Source of the DNA: Chryseobacterium luquanense
GTDB lineage: Bacteria; Bacteroidota; Bacteroidia; Flavobacteriales; Weeksellaceae
NCBI RefSeq assembly: GCF_026460945.1
Contig: NZ_JAOVZV010000001.1
Span: 248,001-312,000, forward strand
Reading direction: 5' to 3'
Length of the DNA: 64,000 bases
Below the pieces are notes generated by a model. It saw only the letters and a list, made by a program, of their open reading frames with translations, ran no database searches and had not been told where the DNA came from. A program made the position numbers and the translations under genes. How positions within the stretch are numbered: the first letter of the stretch is position 1; each line of letters starts with the position of its first letter. This document shows, piece by piece, positions 23,542 to 32,795 of this stretch.

Positions 23542-25449
23542 ATGAGAAATTACGTGATAGAAGATTTACCGCACTACTTTGAAGAGTACAAAAAATCAAT
23601 CAAAAACCCGAAAAAATTCTGGGATAAAGTGGCTGACCAAAATTTTGTATGGTACCAAAGATGGAGCAAAGTGGTAAAATATGATATGAATGAGGCAAAA
23701 ATCACATGGTTTAAAGATGCTAAATTAAATATCACTAAAAACTGCCTCGACAGACATCTTTCCGTACGTGGCGAAAAAACAGCCATCATCTGGGAGCCGA
23801 ACGATCCGAAAGAAGAAGCTCAGCATATTTCCTACAACGAACTGTATGAAAGAGTCAACAAAACAGCCAATGTTCTAAAAGACATGGGCATCGAGAAGGG
23901 CGACAGAGTCTGCATCTACCTTCCGATGATTCCTGAGCTGGCGGTTACGATGTTGGCCTGTGCGAAAATCGGAGCTGTACATTCAGTTATTTTCGCCGGA
24001 TTTTCAGCTTCGGCAGTAGTTTCGAGAGTGAATGACTGCGGCGCAAAAATGCTGATCACTTCAGACGGAAGTTACAGAGGCAATAAAGTTTTAGATTTAA
24101 AATCAATAATCGACGAAGCTTTGGAAAAATGTCCTACTGTAGAAAAAGCTTTGGTGGTCAAAAGAACCAACAACGAAATAAAAATGAAGGAAGGTAGAGA
24201 TTTCTGGATGGCTGACCTGTACGAAAAAGCTTCTGCCGATTTCGTAACAATCATTATGGATGCTGAAGATCCTCTGTTTATTCTGTACACTTCAGGTTCT
24301 ACAGGAAAACCAAAAGGAATGCTTCATACTTCGGCTGGTTATATGGTTTATTCGGCATATACATTTAAAAATGTTTTCAATTATCAGGAAAATGACATCT
24401 ATTGGTGTACTGCAGATATCGGCTGGATTACGGGACACTCTTACATTTTGTACGGACCGCTTTTAAATGGGGCAACCACCGTCATTTTCGAAGGAGTTCC
24501 TACGTACCCTGAGCCTGACAGATTCTGGGAAGTGATTGAAAAACATAAAGTCACTCAATTTTACACTGCTCCAACCGCCATCCGTTCTTTGGCAAAAGAA
24601 AGCGCTGAGTGGGTTGACAAACATGATTTAAGCTCATTAAGAGTGATCGGATCTGTTGGTGAACCGATTAATGATGAAGCATGGCATTGGTTTAACGATC
24701 ACGTAGGAAGAAAAAAATGTCCGATTGTCGATACGTGGTGGCAAACAGAAACCGGCGGAATTATGATCTCTCCTATCCCATTTGTTACGCCGACGAAACC
24801 GACTTATGCAACACTTCCGTTACCGGGAATTCAACCGGTTTTGATGGATGACAAACGCAATGAAATTACAGGAAATCAGGTGACAGGAAATCTCTGTATC
24901 CGTTTTCCTTGGCCTGGAATTGCGAGAACGATTTGGGGCGATCATCAAAGGTATAAAGAAACTTATTTCTCAGCATTTCCGGGGAAATATTTCACGGGTG
25001 ACGGTGCTTTGAGAGATGAAGTAGGTTATTACAGAATTACAGGTCGTGTAGATGATGTAGTGATTGTGTCAGGACATAATTTAGGTACAGCACCTATCGA
25101 AGACAGCATTAACGAACATCCTGCAGTGGCAGAATCTGCGATTGTAGGCTTCCCGCATGATATCAAAGGAAGTGCTTTGTATGGTTTCGTAATTTTAAAA
25201 GACAGTGGCGCCGGCCGTCAGAAAGAAAACCTGAAAAAAGAAATCAATCAGTTGATTTCAGATCAGATCGGTCCGATTGCAAAGCTTGATAAAATTCAGT
25301 TTGTTTCCGGGTTGCCGAAAACACGTTCCGGTAAGATTATGCGTAGAATTCTAAGAAAAATTGCGGAAGGTGACTTCTCTAATTTCGGAGATACTTCTAC
25401 CCTTCTTAATCCTGAAATTGTGGAGGAAATTAAAAATGAAAGAATTTAA
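23542..25449 (+). CDS. acs: Acetyl-CoA synthetase
   Basis: It makes acetyl-CoA from acetate, ATP and CoA. It has 635 residues. Motifs are YTSGSTGKPKGMLHT near 250, DTWWQTETGG near 400 with the canonical Trp-Gln-Thr-Glu-Thr-Gly, GRVDDVVIVSGHNLGT near 505, and PKTRSGKIMRRILRK near 595, whose lysine is the usual acetylation site. It is followed by a good terminator and ends the acetate module. The start (MRNYVIEDL) has no better alternative. Confidence 0.96.
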   Translation: MRNYVIEDLPHYFEEYKKSIKNPKKFWDKVADQNFVWYQRWSKVVKYDMNEAKITWFKDAKLNITKNCLDRHLSVRGEKTAIIWEPNDPKEEAQHISYNELYERVNKTANVLKDMGIEKGDRVCIYLPMIPELAVTMLACAKIGAVHSVIFAGFSASAVVSRVNDCGAKMLITSDGSYRGNKVLDLKSIIDEALEKCPTVEKALVVKRTNNEIKMKEGRDFWMADLYEKASADFVTIIMDAEDPLFILYTSGSTGKPKGMLHTSAGYMVYSAYTFKNVFNYQENDIYWCTADIGWITGHSYILYGPLLNGATTVIFEGVPTYPEPDRFWEVIEKHKVTQFYTAPTAIRSLAKESAEWVDKHDLSSLRVIGSVGEPINDEAWHWFNDHVGRKKCPIVDTWWQTETGGIMISPIPFVTPTKPTYATLPLPGIQPVLMDDKRNEITGNQVTGNLCIRFPWPGIARTIWGDHQRYKETYFSAFPGKYFTGDGALRDEVGYYRITGRVDDVVIVSGHNLGTAPIEDSINEHPAVAESAIVGFPHDIKGSALYGFVILKDSGAGRQKENLKKEINQLISDQIGPIAKLDKIQFVSGLPKTRSGKIMRRILRKIAEGDFSNFGDTSTLLNPEIVEEIKNERI

Positions 25450-25468
25450 TTATATTCAAATAATTTAG

Positions 25469-25497
25469 AGCCTGTTTAATTTTTAAACAGGCTTTTT
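25469..25497 (+). terminator. Intrinsic terminator after acs
   Basis: AGCCTGTTTAA/TTAAACAGGCT (25469-25479/25483-25493) form an 11-bp stem followed by TTTTT. Confidence 0.8.
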
Positions 25498-25514
25498 AAT
25501 TAAAAACTTATTTG

Positions 25515-26440
25515 ATGAAACTAATCTATTTATTAATCGGAATTCTTCTTTTGCAATCCTGCGGAAAAAAAGGTTTGAATGAAAAAGAAATTTTGGAAAT
25601 AATACATTCAAACATTAATTACGAAAATCTGAATCTAAAGGAAGACTTTTTTACAGGTAACGACTTCGTAGATTCAATAAAAACTTTAAAAAAAATTCTT
25701 AATGACGAAAACTTTAAATCAATCTATGAAGTTGATTTTAATAACGACGGTAAAAAAGACTATCTGGTCAATCTTGCGTACAAAAAATCTTTAAAACGTA
25801 ATGACATTGTAAAAGTTATATCGCAAAAGATAATTATCATACAGCAGTTTTATTAAGCGGAGATAAAGGTTACACACTTCTGAATCCCGGAAAAGGCAAT
25901 ATTTATCAAATTGTTGCAGCAAAAATAGTCCAATATAAAAATCAACCATTAATTAAAATGATTCGCTATCACACAGACTTTGATAGTCCAACGAAAATAT
26001 TTGATGTTGATACTTTAATGATTAAAAACAATGAATTGATGGAGTATTATTCTAAAAGTAAAAAACATAAGATCGAAAAAATAATTTTCACTAAAAATGA
26101 ACATTATCCACCCATAAGAATATACCAATTAATATTAACGAAAGATTCTCTAATTCTACATTCCGACCGCTTTAAAAATTTAAAGGGGAATTTTTCAGGC
26201 GACGGCTATTTGGATTTTCAGAAGCTGGCAAACGGTCTTAATGAAGTTAATTTCATAAAAATAAATGAAAGATATCCATTTTCAAGCGATGATTTTTTTG
26301 TGGCAACCGAAATCATTTTCGATAATGGAAAATCAAAAAAAATTTACGATTATAATGGAAAGAGAAATTTGTGGTTAATGAATTTTTATGAAAAGGTCGA
26401 AAAAATAGCTAAGACCGAAAAATGGAAGAAAATAGATTAA
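25515..26440 (+). pseudogene. Frameshifted lipoprotein gene
   Basis: The 5' frame (25515-25856) encodes a lipoprotein signal (LLIGILLLQSCGKKG) and a DxNxDGKxDY-type segment (EVDFNNDGKKDYLVNLAY). The 3' part (from about 25805 to 26440) is in another frame and continues sensibly through KDNYHTAVLLSGDKGYTLLN to a basic C-terminus. The two frames overlap between about 25805 and 25856, so one indel near 25805-25825 broke one ~308-residue secreted lipoprotein. Either a real pseudogene or a sequencing error fits. The family was not recognised; it is AT-rich and Lys-rich. Confidence 0.7.
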
Positions 26441-26583
26441 AGCAACTTCTATAAAAATAGATAATATCTTAATTTTTATTAATTTATTATAGATAAAATA
26501 AAATATTTAAAATTTTATTGAATTTTTATTAATTATTTCAAAAATATTTCTATCTTTAGATAACCAATATAAAACAAATTACT

Positions 26584-26949
26584 ATGTCAAGCATTTTAGC
26601 AGGATTATTTGGACCAAACAGTGATTACAAAAAACTTGAAAAAGAAATTGAGGATTTAGGATTCTTAGATTCTGAGTATATTGTATATCTTAGTGACGAT
26701 CATCATAACTCCCAATACTTGGCGAGTGTAGAGATAAAAAACAGAGATATGACCGATAAGTTGAGGCACATATTTTCTGAAAACCATGTACATAAAACTT
26801 ATCTATTCGAAAACATGAGCATTGATCAGGCTTCCTACAGCAATCTAAAAAAATTGATTGATGCGCGAAGCAAAGCCGAAATTCACAGCAGTCCGGATGT
26901 TAAAATTAAAGTTCAACATGACGGAATGAACTCTGAAGTGAAAGCTTAA
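26584..26949 (+). CDS. Hypothetical 121-residue cytoplasmic protein
   Basis: No signal peptide or TM helix is seen. An N-terminal Gly/Pro segment (MSSILAGLFGPNSDYKKLEK) precedes two similar halves with VYLSDDHHNSQYLASVEIKN and a C-terminal polar tail. The pattern of a short alpha/beta fold recalls small general-stress proteins, but no motif proves it. It is a single-gene unit with its own terminator, preceded by AT-rich DNA holding TATCTTTA, a near-match to the -7 box, at about 26551-26558. Confidence 0.75.
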   Translation: MSSILAGLFGPNSDYKKLEKEIEDLGFLDSEYIVYLSDDHHNSQYLASVEIKNRDMTDKLRHIFSENHVHKTYLFENMSIDQASYSNLKKLIDARSKAEIHSSPDVKIKVQHDGMNSEVKA

Positions 26950-26973
26950 GACAAAATAAAAACTTATAACCCC

Positions 26974-27003
26974 AATCCGCAGATTTTCTTTCTGCGGATT
27001 TTT
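26974..27003 (+). terminator. Intrinsic terminator
   Basis: AATCCGCAGA/TCTGCGGATT (26974-26983/26991-27000) is a perfect 10-bp stem with a 7-nt loop and trailing T residues. Confidence 0.8.
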
Positions 27004-27068
27004 AGTTTTTAGAATAGACAAATCATTATATTTTTCGTATTTTCGTTCAAATAAAGCCTTTTACACAG

Positions 27069-29273
27069 ATGAGTTACGACTTAGAACAAGAAAATAAAGA
27101 AATCTTAGCGAGGTACAAAGACCTGATTTCTAACACCTATAGAACTTTGGATGAAGAGAATAATAAACTCATCCGAAAGGCTTTTGATATTGCTCTTGAT
27201 GCACATAAAGATCAGAGAAGAAAATCGGGCGAGCCTTATATTTATCATCCTATTGCTGTTGCAAAAATCATAGCAAAGGAGATTGGTTTGGGAGCAACTT
27301 CTATTGCCTGTGCGCTTTTGCATGATGTAATCGAAGATTCAGATTATACTTATGAAGATTTAAAGAAAATTTTTGGGGAAAGAATTGCGGGAATTGTCAA
27401 CAGTTTGACGAAGATTTCCATAATGAATCACCAAAATATTTCTGTACAATCTGAGAACTATAGAAAATTATTACTCACTCTTTCTGAAGATTTCCGAGTA
27501 ATTCTGATTAAAATTGCAGACCGACTTCACAATATGCGAACTTTGGACAGTATGGCGCCGGATAAACAGAAGAAAATTGCTTCTGAAACGGTCTATATTT
27601 ACGCTCCAATGGCTCATAGATTGGGATTGTACAATATTAAATCTGAGCTTGAAGATTTATCTTTAAAGTACAATAATCCCGATGTTTATAATGAAATTAC
27701 AGAAAAACTTGAATTAGCGAAAGACAACAGAATCCGCTACATTGATGAGTTTACAAAAGAGGTTTCTGAAAGATTAAAGGATGAAGGCTTAAATACAAGT
27801 ATTAAAGGTCGTGCAAAAGCAATTTCCTCTATTTACAGAAAAATGCTTAAACAAGGCGTTTCTTTTGAGGAAGTTTTTGATAATTACGCCATCCGAATCA
27901 TCTATAAATCAGATGCTAAGAATGAAAAGTTTCTTGCCTGGAAAATATATTCAATCGTAACAGATGTTTATCACAGTAATCCTTCGAGAATGCGTGACTG
28001 GATTACACAACCACGATCTACAGGATATGAAAGTTTACATTTAACAGTTCTTGGCCCAGATCGAAAATGGATTGAAGTACAAATTCGTTCTGAAAGAATG
28101 GATGACATTGCCGAAAAAGGTGTTGCTGCTCATTACAAATATAAAGAAGGCTACAAACAAAGCAATGACGACAGAAATTTTGAAAAATGGGTGACAGAAA
28201 TCCGTGATGTTCTTGAACAACAACAGAATCTTTCGACTTCTGAGCTTTTAGATAATATTAAACTTAATTTATATTCGAAAGAAGTTTTTGTATTTACTCC
28301 AAAAGGTGAAATTAAAATTCTTCCAACCAATTCCACAGCTTTAGATTTCGCTTTTTCTGTCCATACAGATTTAGGAATGAAATGTTTAGGTGCAAAAATC
28401 AACGGGAAATTGGTCCCTATTTCATATATTCTTCAAAACGGAGATCAGGTAGATATTCTCTCTTCTCAAAATCAAAAACCTAAATTTGACTGGCTTGATT
28501 TTGTGGCGACTTCAAAGGCAAAATCTAAGATTAAGAGTTATTTAAATTCAGAAAAAAATTCTTTTGTAGAAGAAGGAAAAGAGATTTTACAGAGAAAACT
28601 TCGTCATGCAAAAATCAATTTTAACGATGAAGAAATCAATAAACTTCAGAAATTTTTCAACCTTAAAACTTCACAGGAATTATTTTTAAAATTCCAAACT
28701 AATGAACTGGACGCAAGTAGTTTAAGAAAATATATTGAAAGTAAAAATGTATTTAATAATTTACTTTCAAGGTTTAAAAGAAGTCCTAATAAAAACCAAC
28801 ATTACGAAGAGCCTAAGGAAATCAATCTCGACATGATTGTTTTCGGGAAAGATGAAGAAAAGCTGAATTATAGTTATGCAAAATGCTGTACAGTAATTCC
28901 CGGAGATAAAATTTTTGGTTTCATCACGATTTCAGAAGGAATAAAAGTTCACAGTGACAATTGTCCGAATGCGATCAATCTTCGTGCACAATATGATTAT
29001 CGTGTAATTCCAGCAAAATGGGTGAATGAAGAAAGCTTCAAAAACCGTATTAAAATTGAGATTGAAGGTCTTGACAGAATGGGAATGATTAACGATATTA
29101 CTACCGTTATCAGTGGTGCAATGGGAATGGATATGAAAAGTATGTCGATAGAATCTAACGACGGTATTTTCACGGGAAATATCAATTTGGAAGTAAAACA
29201 TAAAGGTCAGCTTGAAGAAACATTTAAAAAATTAAAAGCCATCGACGGAATTTCAAGAATCAGACGTATTTAA
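27069..29273 (+). CDS. Bifunctional (p)ppGpp synthetase/hydrolase (RelA/SpoT)
   Basis: 734 residues, the usual Rel length. The HD hydrolase domain has His60 in YIYHPIAVAKI and the HD pair in LLHDVIED at about 84-91, so hydrolysis is expected. The synthetase domain contains GYESLHLTVLGPDRKWIEVQ near 322. A TGS domain (VFVFTPKGEIKILPTNSTAL) follows near 410, and a C-terminal ACT domain covers about 660-734 (EIEGLDRMGMINDITTVIS). It makes and degrades the stringent-response alarmone. It is followed 9 bp later by nhaA. Confidence 0.96.
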   Translation: MSYDLEQENKEILARYKDLISNTYRTLDEENNKLIRKAFDIALDAHKDQRRKSGEPYIYHPIAVAKIIAKEIGLGATSIACALLHDVIEDSDYTYEDLKKIFGERIAGIVNSLTKISIMNHQNISVQSENYRKLLLTLSEDFRVILIKIADRLHNMRTLDSMAPDKQKKIASETVYIYAPMAHRLGLYNIKSELEDLSLKYNNPDVYNEITEKLELAKDNRIRYIDEFTKEVSERLKDEGLNTSIKGRAKAISSIYRKMLKQGVSFEEVFDNYAIRIIYKSDAKNEKFLAWKIYSIVTDVYHSNPSRMRDWITQPRSTGYESLHLTVLGPDRKWIEVQIRSERMDDIAEKGVAAHYKYKEGYKQSNDDRNFEKWVTEIRDVLEQQQNLSTSELLDNIKLNLYSKEVFVFTPKGEIKILPTNSTALDFAFSVHTDLGMKCLGAKINGKLVPISYILQNGDQVDILSSQNQKPKFDWLDFVATSKAKSKIKSYLNSEKNSFVEEGKEILQRKLRHAKINFNDEEINKLQKFFNLKTSQELFLKFQTNELDASSLRKYIESKNVFNNLLSRFKRSPNKNQHYEEPKEINLDMIVFGKDEEKLNYSYAKCCTVIPGDKIFGFITISEGIKVHSDNCPNAINLRAQYDYRVIPAKWVNEESFKNRIKIEIEGLDRMGMINDITTVISGAMGMDMKSMSIESNDGIFTGNINLEVKHKGQLEETFKKLKAIDGISRIRRI

Positions 29274-29282
29274 AATTGAGAA

Positions 29283-30458
29283 ATGAAGCTGTCGAAGTAT
29301 TTTAAAAAGTTTTTTCAGAGCAGTCAGTCATCAGGAATTTTATTGATTTTCTGTGTTGCTTTTGCTTTAATTATTGCAAATTCATCATTAGGAAATAACT
29401 TTCAGGAATTTTTAAATTTTCAGATTGGTTTTGAAGATATACATTTAAAATATCCTGTAAGTATTTGGATTAATGATGGTTTAATGGCAATTTTCTTCCT
29501 TTTGGTAGGGTTGGAAATCAAAAGAGAACTTGTAGAAGGCGAACTATCATCTTTCAAAAATGCATCACTTCCAATCTTTGCGGCAATTGGCGGAATGTTG
29601 ATTCCTGCATTAATTTACAGCGCATTTAATTCCGGAACGGATTACAGCAACGGTTGGGGAATTCCGATGGCGACAGATATTGCTTTTTCTTTAGCGATTA
29701 TTTCAATGTTGGGTAAAAAAGTTCCTGCTTCACTCAAAATTTTCCTGGCAGCTTTGGCAATTGTGGATGACTTAGGAGCAATTTTGGTCATTGCCATTTT
29801 TTATACTGAGCAAATTCACTGGATGTATCTTTTACTGTCTTTTGGAATTGTTACCATTTTATTTATATTAAATTTTTTGAAAGTAAAAAAGCTGATTTTT
29901 TATCTTATTCCGGGATTATTTTTATGGTATTTTCTGCATCATTCAGGAATTCATGCAACCATTGCTGGAGTTTTATTAGCTTTTACAATTCCAACAAATA
30001 AATCTGAAAAAAGAATTTCTCCTTTAGAAAAATTAGAACATTCGCTTCATTTTCCGGTAAGCTTTTTAATTATGCCAATTTTTGCTTTAACAAATACCAA
30101 TATTGCGTTCAACAGTAATATGATTGATGGATTGTTCAGCAGTTTAGGTTTAGGAATTATTGGCGGACTTGTTTTTGGAAAACTCATTGGAATCAACCTA
30201 TTCTCCTTAATTGCTATAAAATTAAAGATAAGCTCTCTGCCTCAAAATTCTTCATGGAATCAAATGATCGGAGTCGGACTTTTAGCAGGAATCGGATTTA
30301 CAATGTCAATATTTATCGCTTTACTTTCATTTAAAAATGAAATCGATTTTCAGGATGAAGCGAAGTTTTCGATCTTGATTGCTTCCGTGATTGCGGCAAT
30401 TTCGGGATATTTAGTTTTAAATTTAAGTTCGAAGAAAATAGAAATTGAAGAAGATTAA
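29283..30458 (+). CDS. nhaA: Na+/H+ antiporter NhaA
   Basis: 391 residues and about 12 TM helices, the usual length. The ion-binding motif AIVDDLGAILVIAIFY carries the paired aspartates of TM5, and IPMATDIAFSLAI precedes it. The C-terminal GIGFTMSIFIALLSF segment is also conserved. It exports sodium in exchange for protons in the inner membrane. It lies 9 bp downstream of rel, probably cotranscribed. Its last 4 bp overlap the converging lipoprotein gene. Confidence 0.96.
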   Translation: MKLSKYFKKFFQSSQSSGILLIFCVAFALIIANSSLGNNFQEFLNFQIGFEDIHLKYPVSIWINDGLMAIFFLLVGLEIKRELVEGELSSFKNASLPIFAAIGGMLIPALIYSAFNSGTDYSNGWGIPMATDIAFSLAIISMLGKKVPASLKIFLAALAIVDDLGAILVIAIFYTEQIHWMYLLLSFGIVTILFILNFLKVKKLIFYLIPGLFLWYFLHHSGIHATIAGVLLAFTIPTNKSEKRISPLEKLEHSLHFPVSFLIMPIFALTNTNIAFNSNMIDGLFSSLGLGIIGGLVFGKLIGINLFSLIAIKLKISSLPQNSSWNQMIGVGLLAGIGFTMSIFIALLSFKNEIDFQDEAKFSILIASVIAAISGYLVLNLSSKKIEIEED

Positions 30459-30835
30459 TTTTTTTTGACAGTCCAATTTCCTTTTAAACCATTCATTTCC
30501 CAGGTTCCCACTTGAGAATTCAGACTTCCGATTAAATAAAAACCAGATGGAGCTTTATTAATTGTATTAAAAGCTGCATTTACCAATCCAGTAGTGTAAG
30601 TTTCACTTGAATTGAGTGAAGTTCTTGTAATTTCTACAGAACCTTTTTCACTCACAATAATCACTAAACTTCCATTATTATCTCCTATATAAGTTCCTGT
30701 ATATTTTCCTTGATACTGTGAGAAACTGTTTTGTTCGGTACTGTTTTCATAAATCCTGTCAACTACTCCATCACAAGATTGTAATCCAATCAAAACTGCA
30801 AAAATTAAAGTAGCTTTTATAATATTCCTATTCAT
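30455..30835 (-). CDS. Small hypothetical lipoprotein
   Basis: 126 residues. A lipobox is seen in FAVLIGLQSCDGVVD (Cys near residue 21). The mature part is rich in Ser/Thr/Gly beta-type sequence (YQGKYTGTYIGDNNGSLVII) that looks like a small beta sandwich. Its start overlaps the end of the YihY gene by 4 bp (ATGA-type coupling). Function unknown. Confidence 0.85.
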   Translation of the reverse strand: MNRNIIKATLIFAVLIGLQSCDGVVDRIYENSTEQNSFSQYQGKYTGTYIGDNNGSLVIIVSEKGSVEITRTSLNSSETYTTGLVNAAFNTINKAPSGFYLIGSLNSQVGTWEMNGLKGNWTVKKN

Positions 30836-31845
30836 TTAGTTTTTTTGTCAGTATAAGGTCTTCTGTGCTCATCATCACTTTCAAGATCTGGCTCAGAAAT
30901 TTCGGTTTTATAGTTTTTCGCATCTCTTTTTATTTCGTCTGAAAGCAATTTTTCTATTCTTAATTTACGCAATGCCATATTCAATTCGTTTCCAAAAAGA
31001 AGAAGATAAACATTCACATTTACCCAAACCATTAATAAAATCATACTTCCGATTGAGCCATAAAGCACATTGTAACGTGCAATATTTTTCACATATAAAG
31101 CAAAGAAATAAGTCGTAACCACAAACAAAACTGTGGTTAAAATAGCACCCGGAATTGCCTGTCTGAATCTGATGATTTTCACTGTTCCTAACCAATAAAA
31201 CAATGCTAACAAGATAAAATAAAAGAACGGAAAGGAAAAAAAACCGATAATTTTAGATAAGTTTCTTACAATCCAAGAAAGATTATATCCCGGTGAGAAA
31301 TCCTTTAAAACAACTTCAGTATAATACACCCCGAAAAGTGCTAAAAATATAATACTTACGAAACCGATTGTGATAAAAAACGAAAGAATAAATTCTTTTA
31401 CATCCGTCAGTTTTTCTTTTGAATTTTCATTAAAACCATTGATGAGAGAAAAAGTACCATTTGTTGCAAAAATCAGCGCTATCAGTATCGTGAGATTGCT
31501 TATACCTTTCATATTAGGAATAATATTATCCTGGATATAACTTCGTACATCACCTTCTATATTGGAAGGAAAAATATTGTGCATTAAAACTTCAAAAATA
31601 TAGAATTGAAGCTTATCATAATGCGGCATATAAGGAATTACGGAAAGTAAAAACAGTAAAAAAGGAAACAGACTCAAAGTAAAACTCCACGAAATGGCTG
31701 CTGCTTTTCTGCCTATTTTATCTTTAAAAATACCTGCAAAATAGATCTGAAACATCTGCCAAAGCGATATTCCAAGTACCGGAAGATGAATATCATCTAG
31801 AAAATCTTGAATTTTTAATATAAACTTAGGAATTTTTATAGCCAT
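30832..31845 (-). CDS. YihY/BrkB-like inner membrane protein
   Basis: 337 residues with about six TM helices and a charged C-terminal tail (DLESDDEHRRPYTDKKTK). Family features are the AAAISWSFTLSLFPFLLFLL segment after the first amphipathic helix and the VLYGSIGSMILLMVWVNVNV motif near 270. Often misnamed RNase BN; the role is unknown. It diverges from rlmH with only 31 bp between the start codons. Confidence 0.92.
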   Translation of the reverse strand: MAIKIPKFILKIQDFLDDIHLPVLGISLWQMFQIYFAGIFKDKIGRKAAAISWSFTLSLFPFLLFLLSVIPYMPHYDKLQFYIFEVLMHNIFPSNIEGDVRSYIQDNIIPNMKGISNLTILIALIFATNGTFSLINGFNENSKEKLTDVKEFILSFFITIGFVSIIFLALFGVYYTEVVLKDFSPGYNLSWIVRNLSKIIGFFSFPFFYFILLALFYWLGTVKIIRFRQAIPGAILTTVLFVVTTYFFALYVKNIARYNVLYGSIGSMILLMVWVNVNVYLLLFGNELNMALRKLRIEKLLSDEIKRDAKNYKTEISEPDLESDDEHRRPYTDKKTK

Positions 31846-31849
31846 AAAG

Positions 31850-31857
31850 TATATTTG
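31850..31857 (+). promoter_or_regulatory. -7 box for rlmH
   Basis: TATATTTG, 19 bp before the rlmH ATG; faces the yihY box. Confidence 0.5.
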
Positions 31858-31864
31858 TGCTCAG

Positions 31865-31872
31865 CAAATATA
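31865..31872 (-). promoter_or_regulatory. -7 box for the yihY-like gene
   Basis: TATATTTG on the minus strand, 19 bp before the ATG at 31845. It faces the rlmH box across 7 bp. Confidence 0.5.
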
Positions 31873-31876
31873 AGAA

Positions 31877-32350
31877 ATGCGAATCAGTTTAGTTTGTATT
31901 GGGAAGACAGATGACAAAGAAATTACCTCTTTGATCAGTTATTATCTTACCCGACTTCCAAAACACTGGAATTTTGAGATTACAGAAATTCCAGATGTGA
32001 AAAATGCCAAAAATCTTTCTTCAGATCTTCTAAAAAAAGAAGAGGCAAAATTGTTTTTAAACCAAATTGATAAAAATGATCTGGTGATTCTTCTTGATGA
32101 AAAAGGAAAACAGTTTACAAGCCGGGAATTTTCGACAAAAATAGATTTTTGGATGAATTCTTCTGTAAAAAAAGTTCATATCCTGATTGGTGGAGCGTAC
32201 GGTTTTTCAGATGAAATTTACAGCAGAGCCAACGAAAAAATGTCATTATCTAAAATGACATTTACGCATCAGATGATCCGGCTTTTTATCGTAGAACAAC
32301 TTTACAGAGCTGATCAAATTTTACAGGGAAAACCGTATCATAACGATTAA
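31877..32350 (+). CDS. rlmH: 23S rRNA pseudouridine-1915 N3-methyltransferase
   Basis: 157 residues, the exact family size. A SPOUT methyltransferase that modifies helix 69 of 23S rRNA. Motifs are LLDEKGKQFTSREFS near 75, LIGGAYGFSDEIYSRANEKM near 101, the SAM knot, and the C-terminal RLFIVEQLYRADQILQGKPY HND segment. It converges with the next gene with no bases between the two stop codons. Confidence 0.97.
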   Translation: MRISLVCIGKTDDKEITSLISYYLTRLPKHWNFEITEIPDVKNAKNLSSDLLKKEEAKLFLNQIDKNDLVILLDEKGKQFTSREFSTKIDFWMNSSVKKVHILIGGAYGFSDEIYSRANEKMSLSKMTFTHQMIRLFIVEQLYRADQILQGKPYHND

Positions 32351-32677
32351 TTATTTTGTTGTAACTGAAATAAGCTCTTTGATCCCTTTTTCTTTGTACT
32401 TCTTTTTTACAGAATCATTTAAAAGAACTTTTACGTTTTTTACATGATCTCCTTTTAATTCTTTAAGATCACTTAGTGAGCTTTCAACTTTGTCAATTAA
32501 AATCAAAGTTGACGATTTTAATTCAGGAGATGCTTCATGTCTTTTAACTGTATTTCCTAATAAGGAATTGGTATTTATTGCAAGATCATTTTTAGTTTCC
32601 TGAGCAAAAGCAATATTAGTAATTCCTAAAGCCATTACAAAAGTTGCTGATAAAACAAATCTGGAAAGTGTTTTCAT
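32351..32677 (-). CDS. Hypothetical secreted protein
   Basis: 108 residues with a signal peptide (FVLSATFVMALGITNIAFAQ) and a Lys/Leu/Ser-rich mature part predicted helical. No family recognised. It ends flush against rlmH. A minus-strand TATATTTG at 32719-32712 lies 34 bp upstream and is a good -7 box. Confidence 0.8.
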   Translation of the reverse strand: MKTLSRFVLSATFVMALGITNIAFAQETKNDLAINTNSLLGNTVKRHEASPELKSSTLILIDKVESSLSDLKELKGDHVKNVKVLLNDSVKKKYKEKGIKELISVTTK

Positions 32678-32711
32678 AATTTAAAATAAATCTTTAAGTA
32701 GTGATTATTTT

Positions 32712-32719
32712 CAAATATA
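32712..32719 (-). promoter_or_regulatory. -7 box for the 108-residue secreted protein
   Basis: TATATTTG on the minus strand, 34 bp before the ATG. The -33 element is not clear. Confidence 0.45.
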
Positions 32720-32795
32720 CGAAAGGTATTCGATAATCATTAAAATTTAATTTTATTTAACAGATTTTAATAATCAAAAATTCTTTATCTGTAAA

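Noticed and set aside
32348..32353. rlmH and the next gene end on adjoining stop codons
   Set aside because: Tight convergent ends are common, and no extra structure is present.
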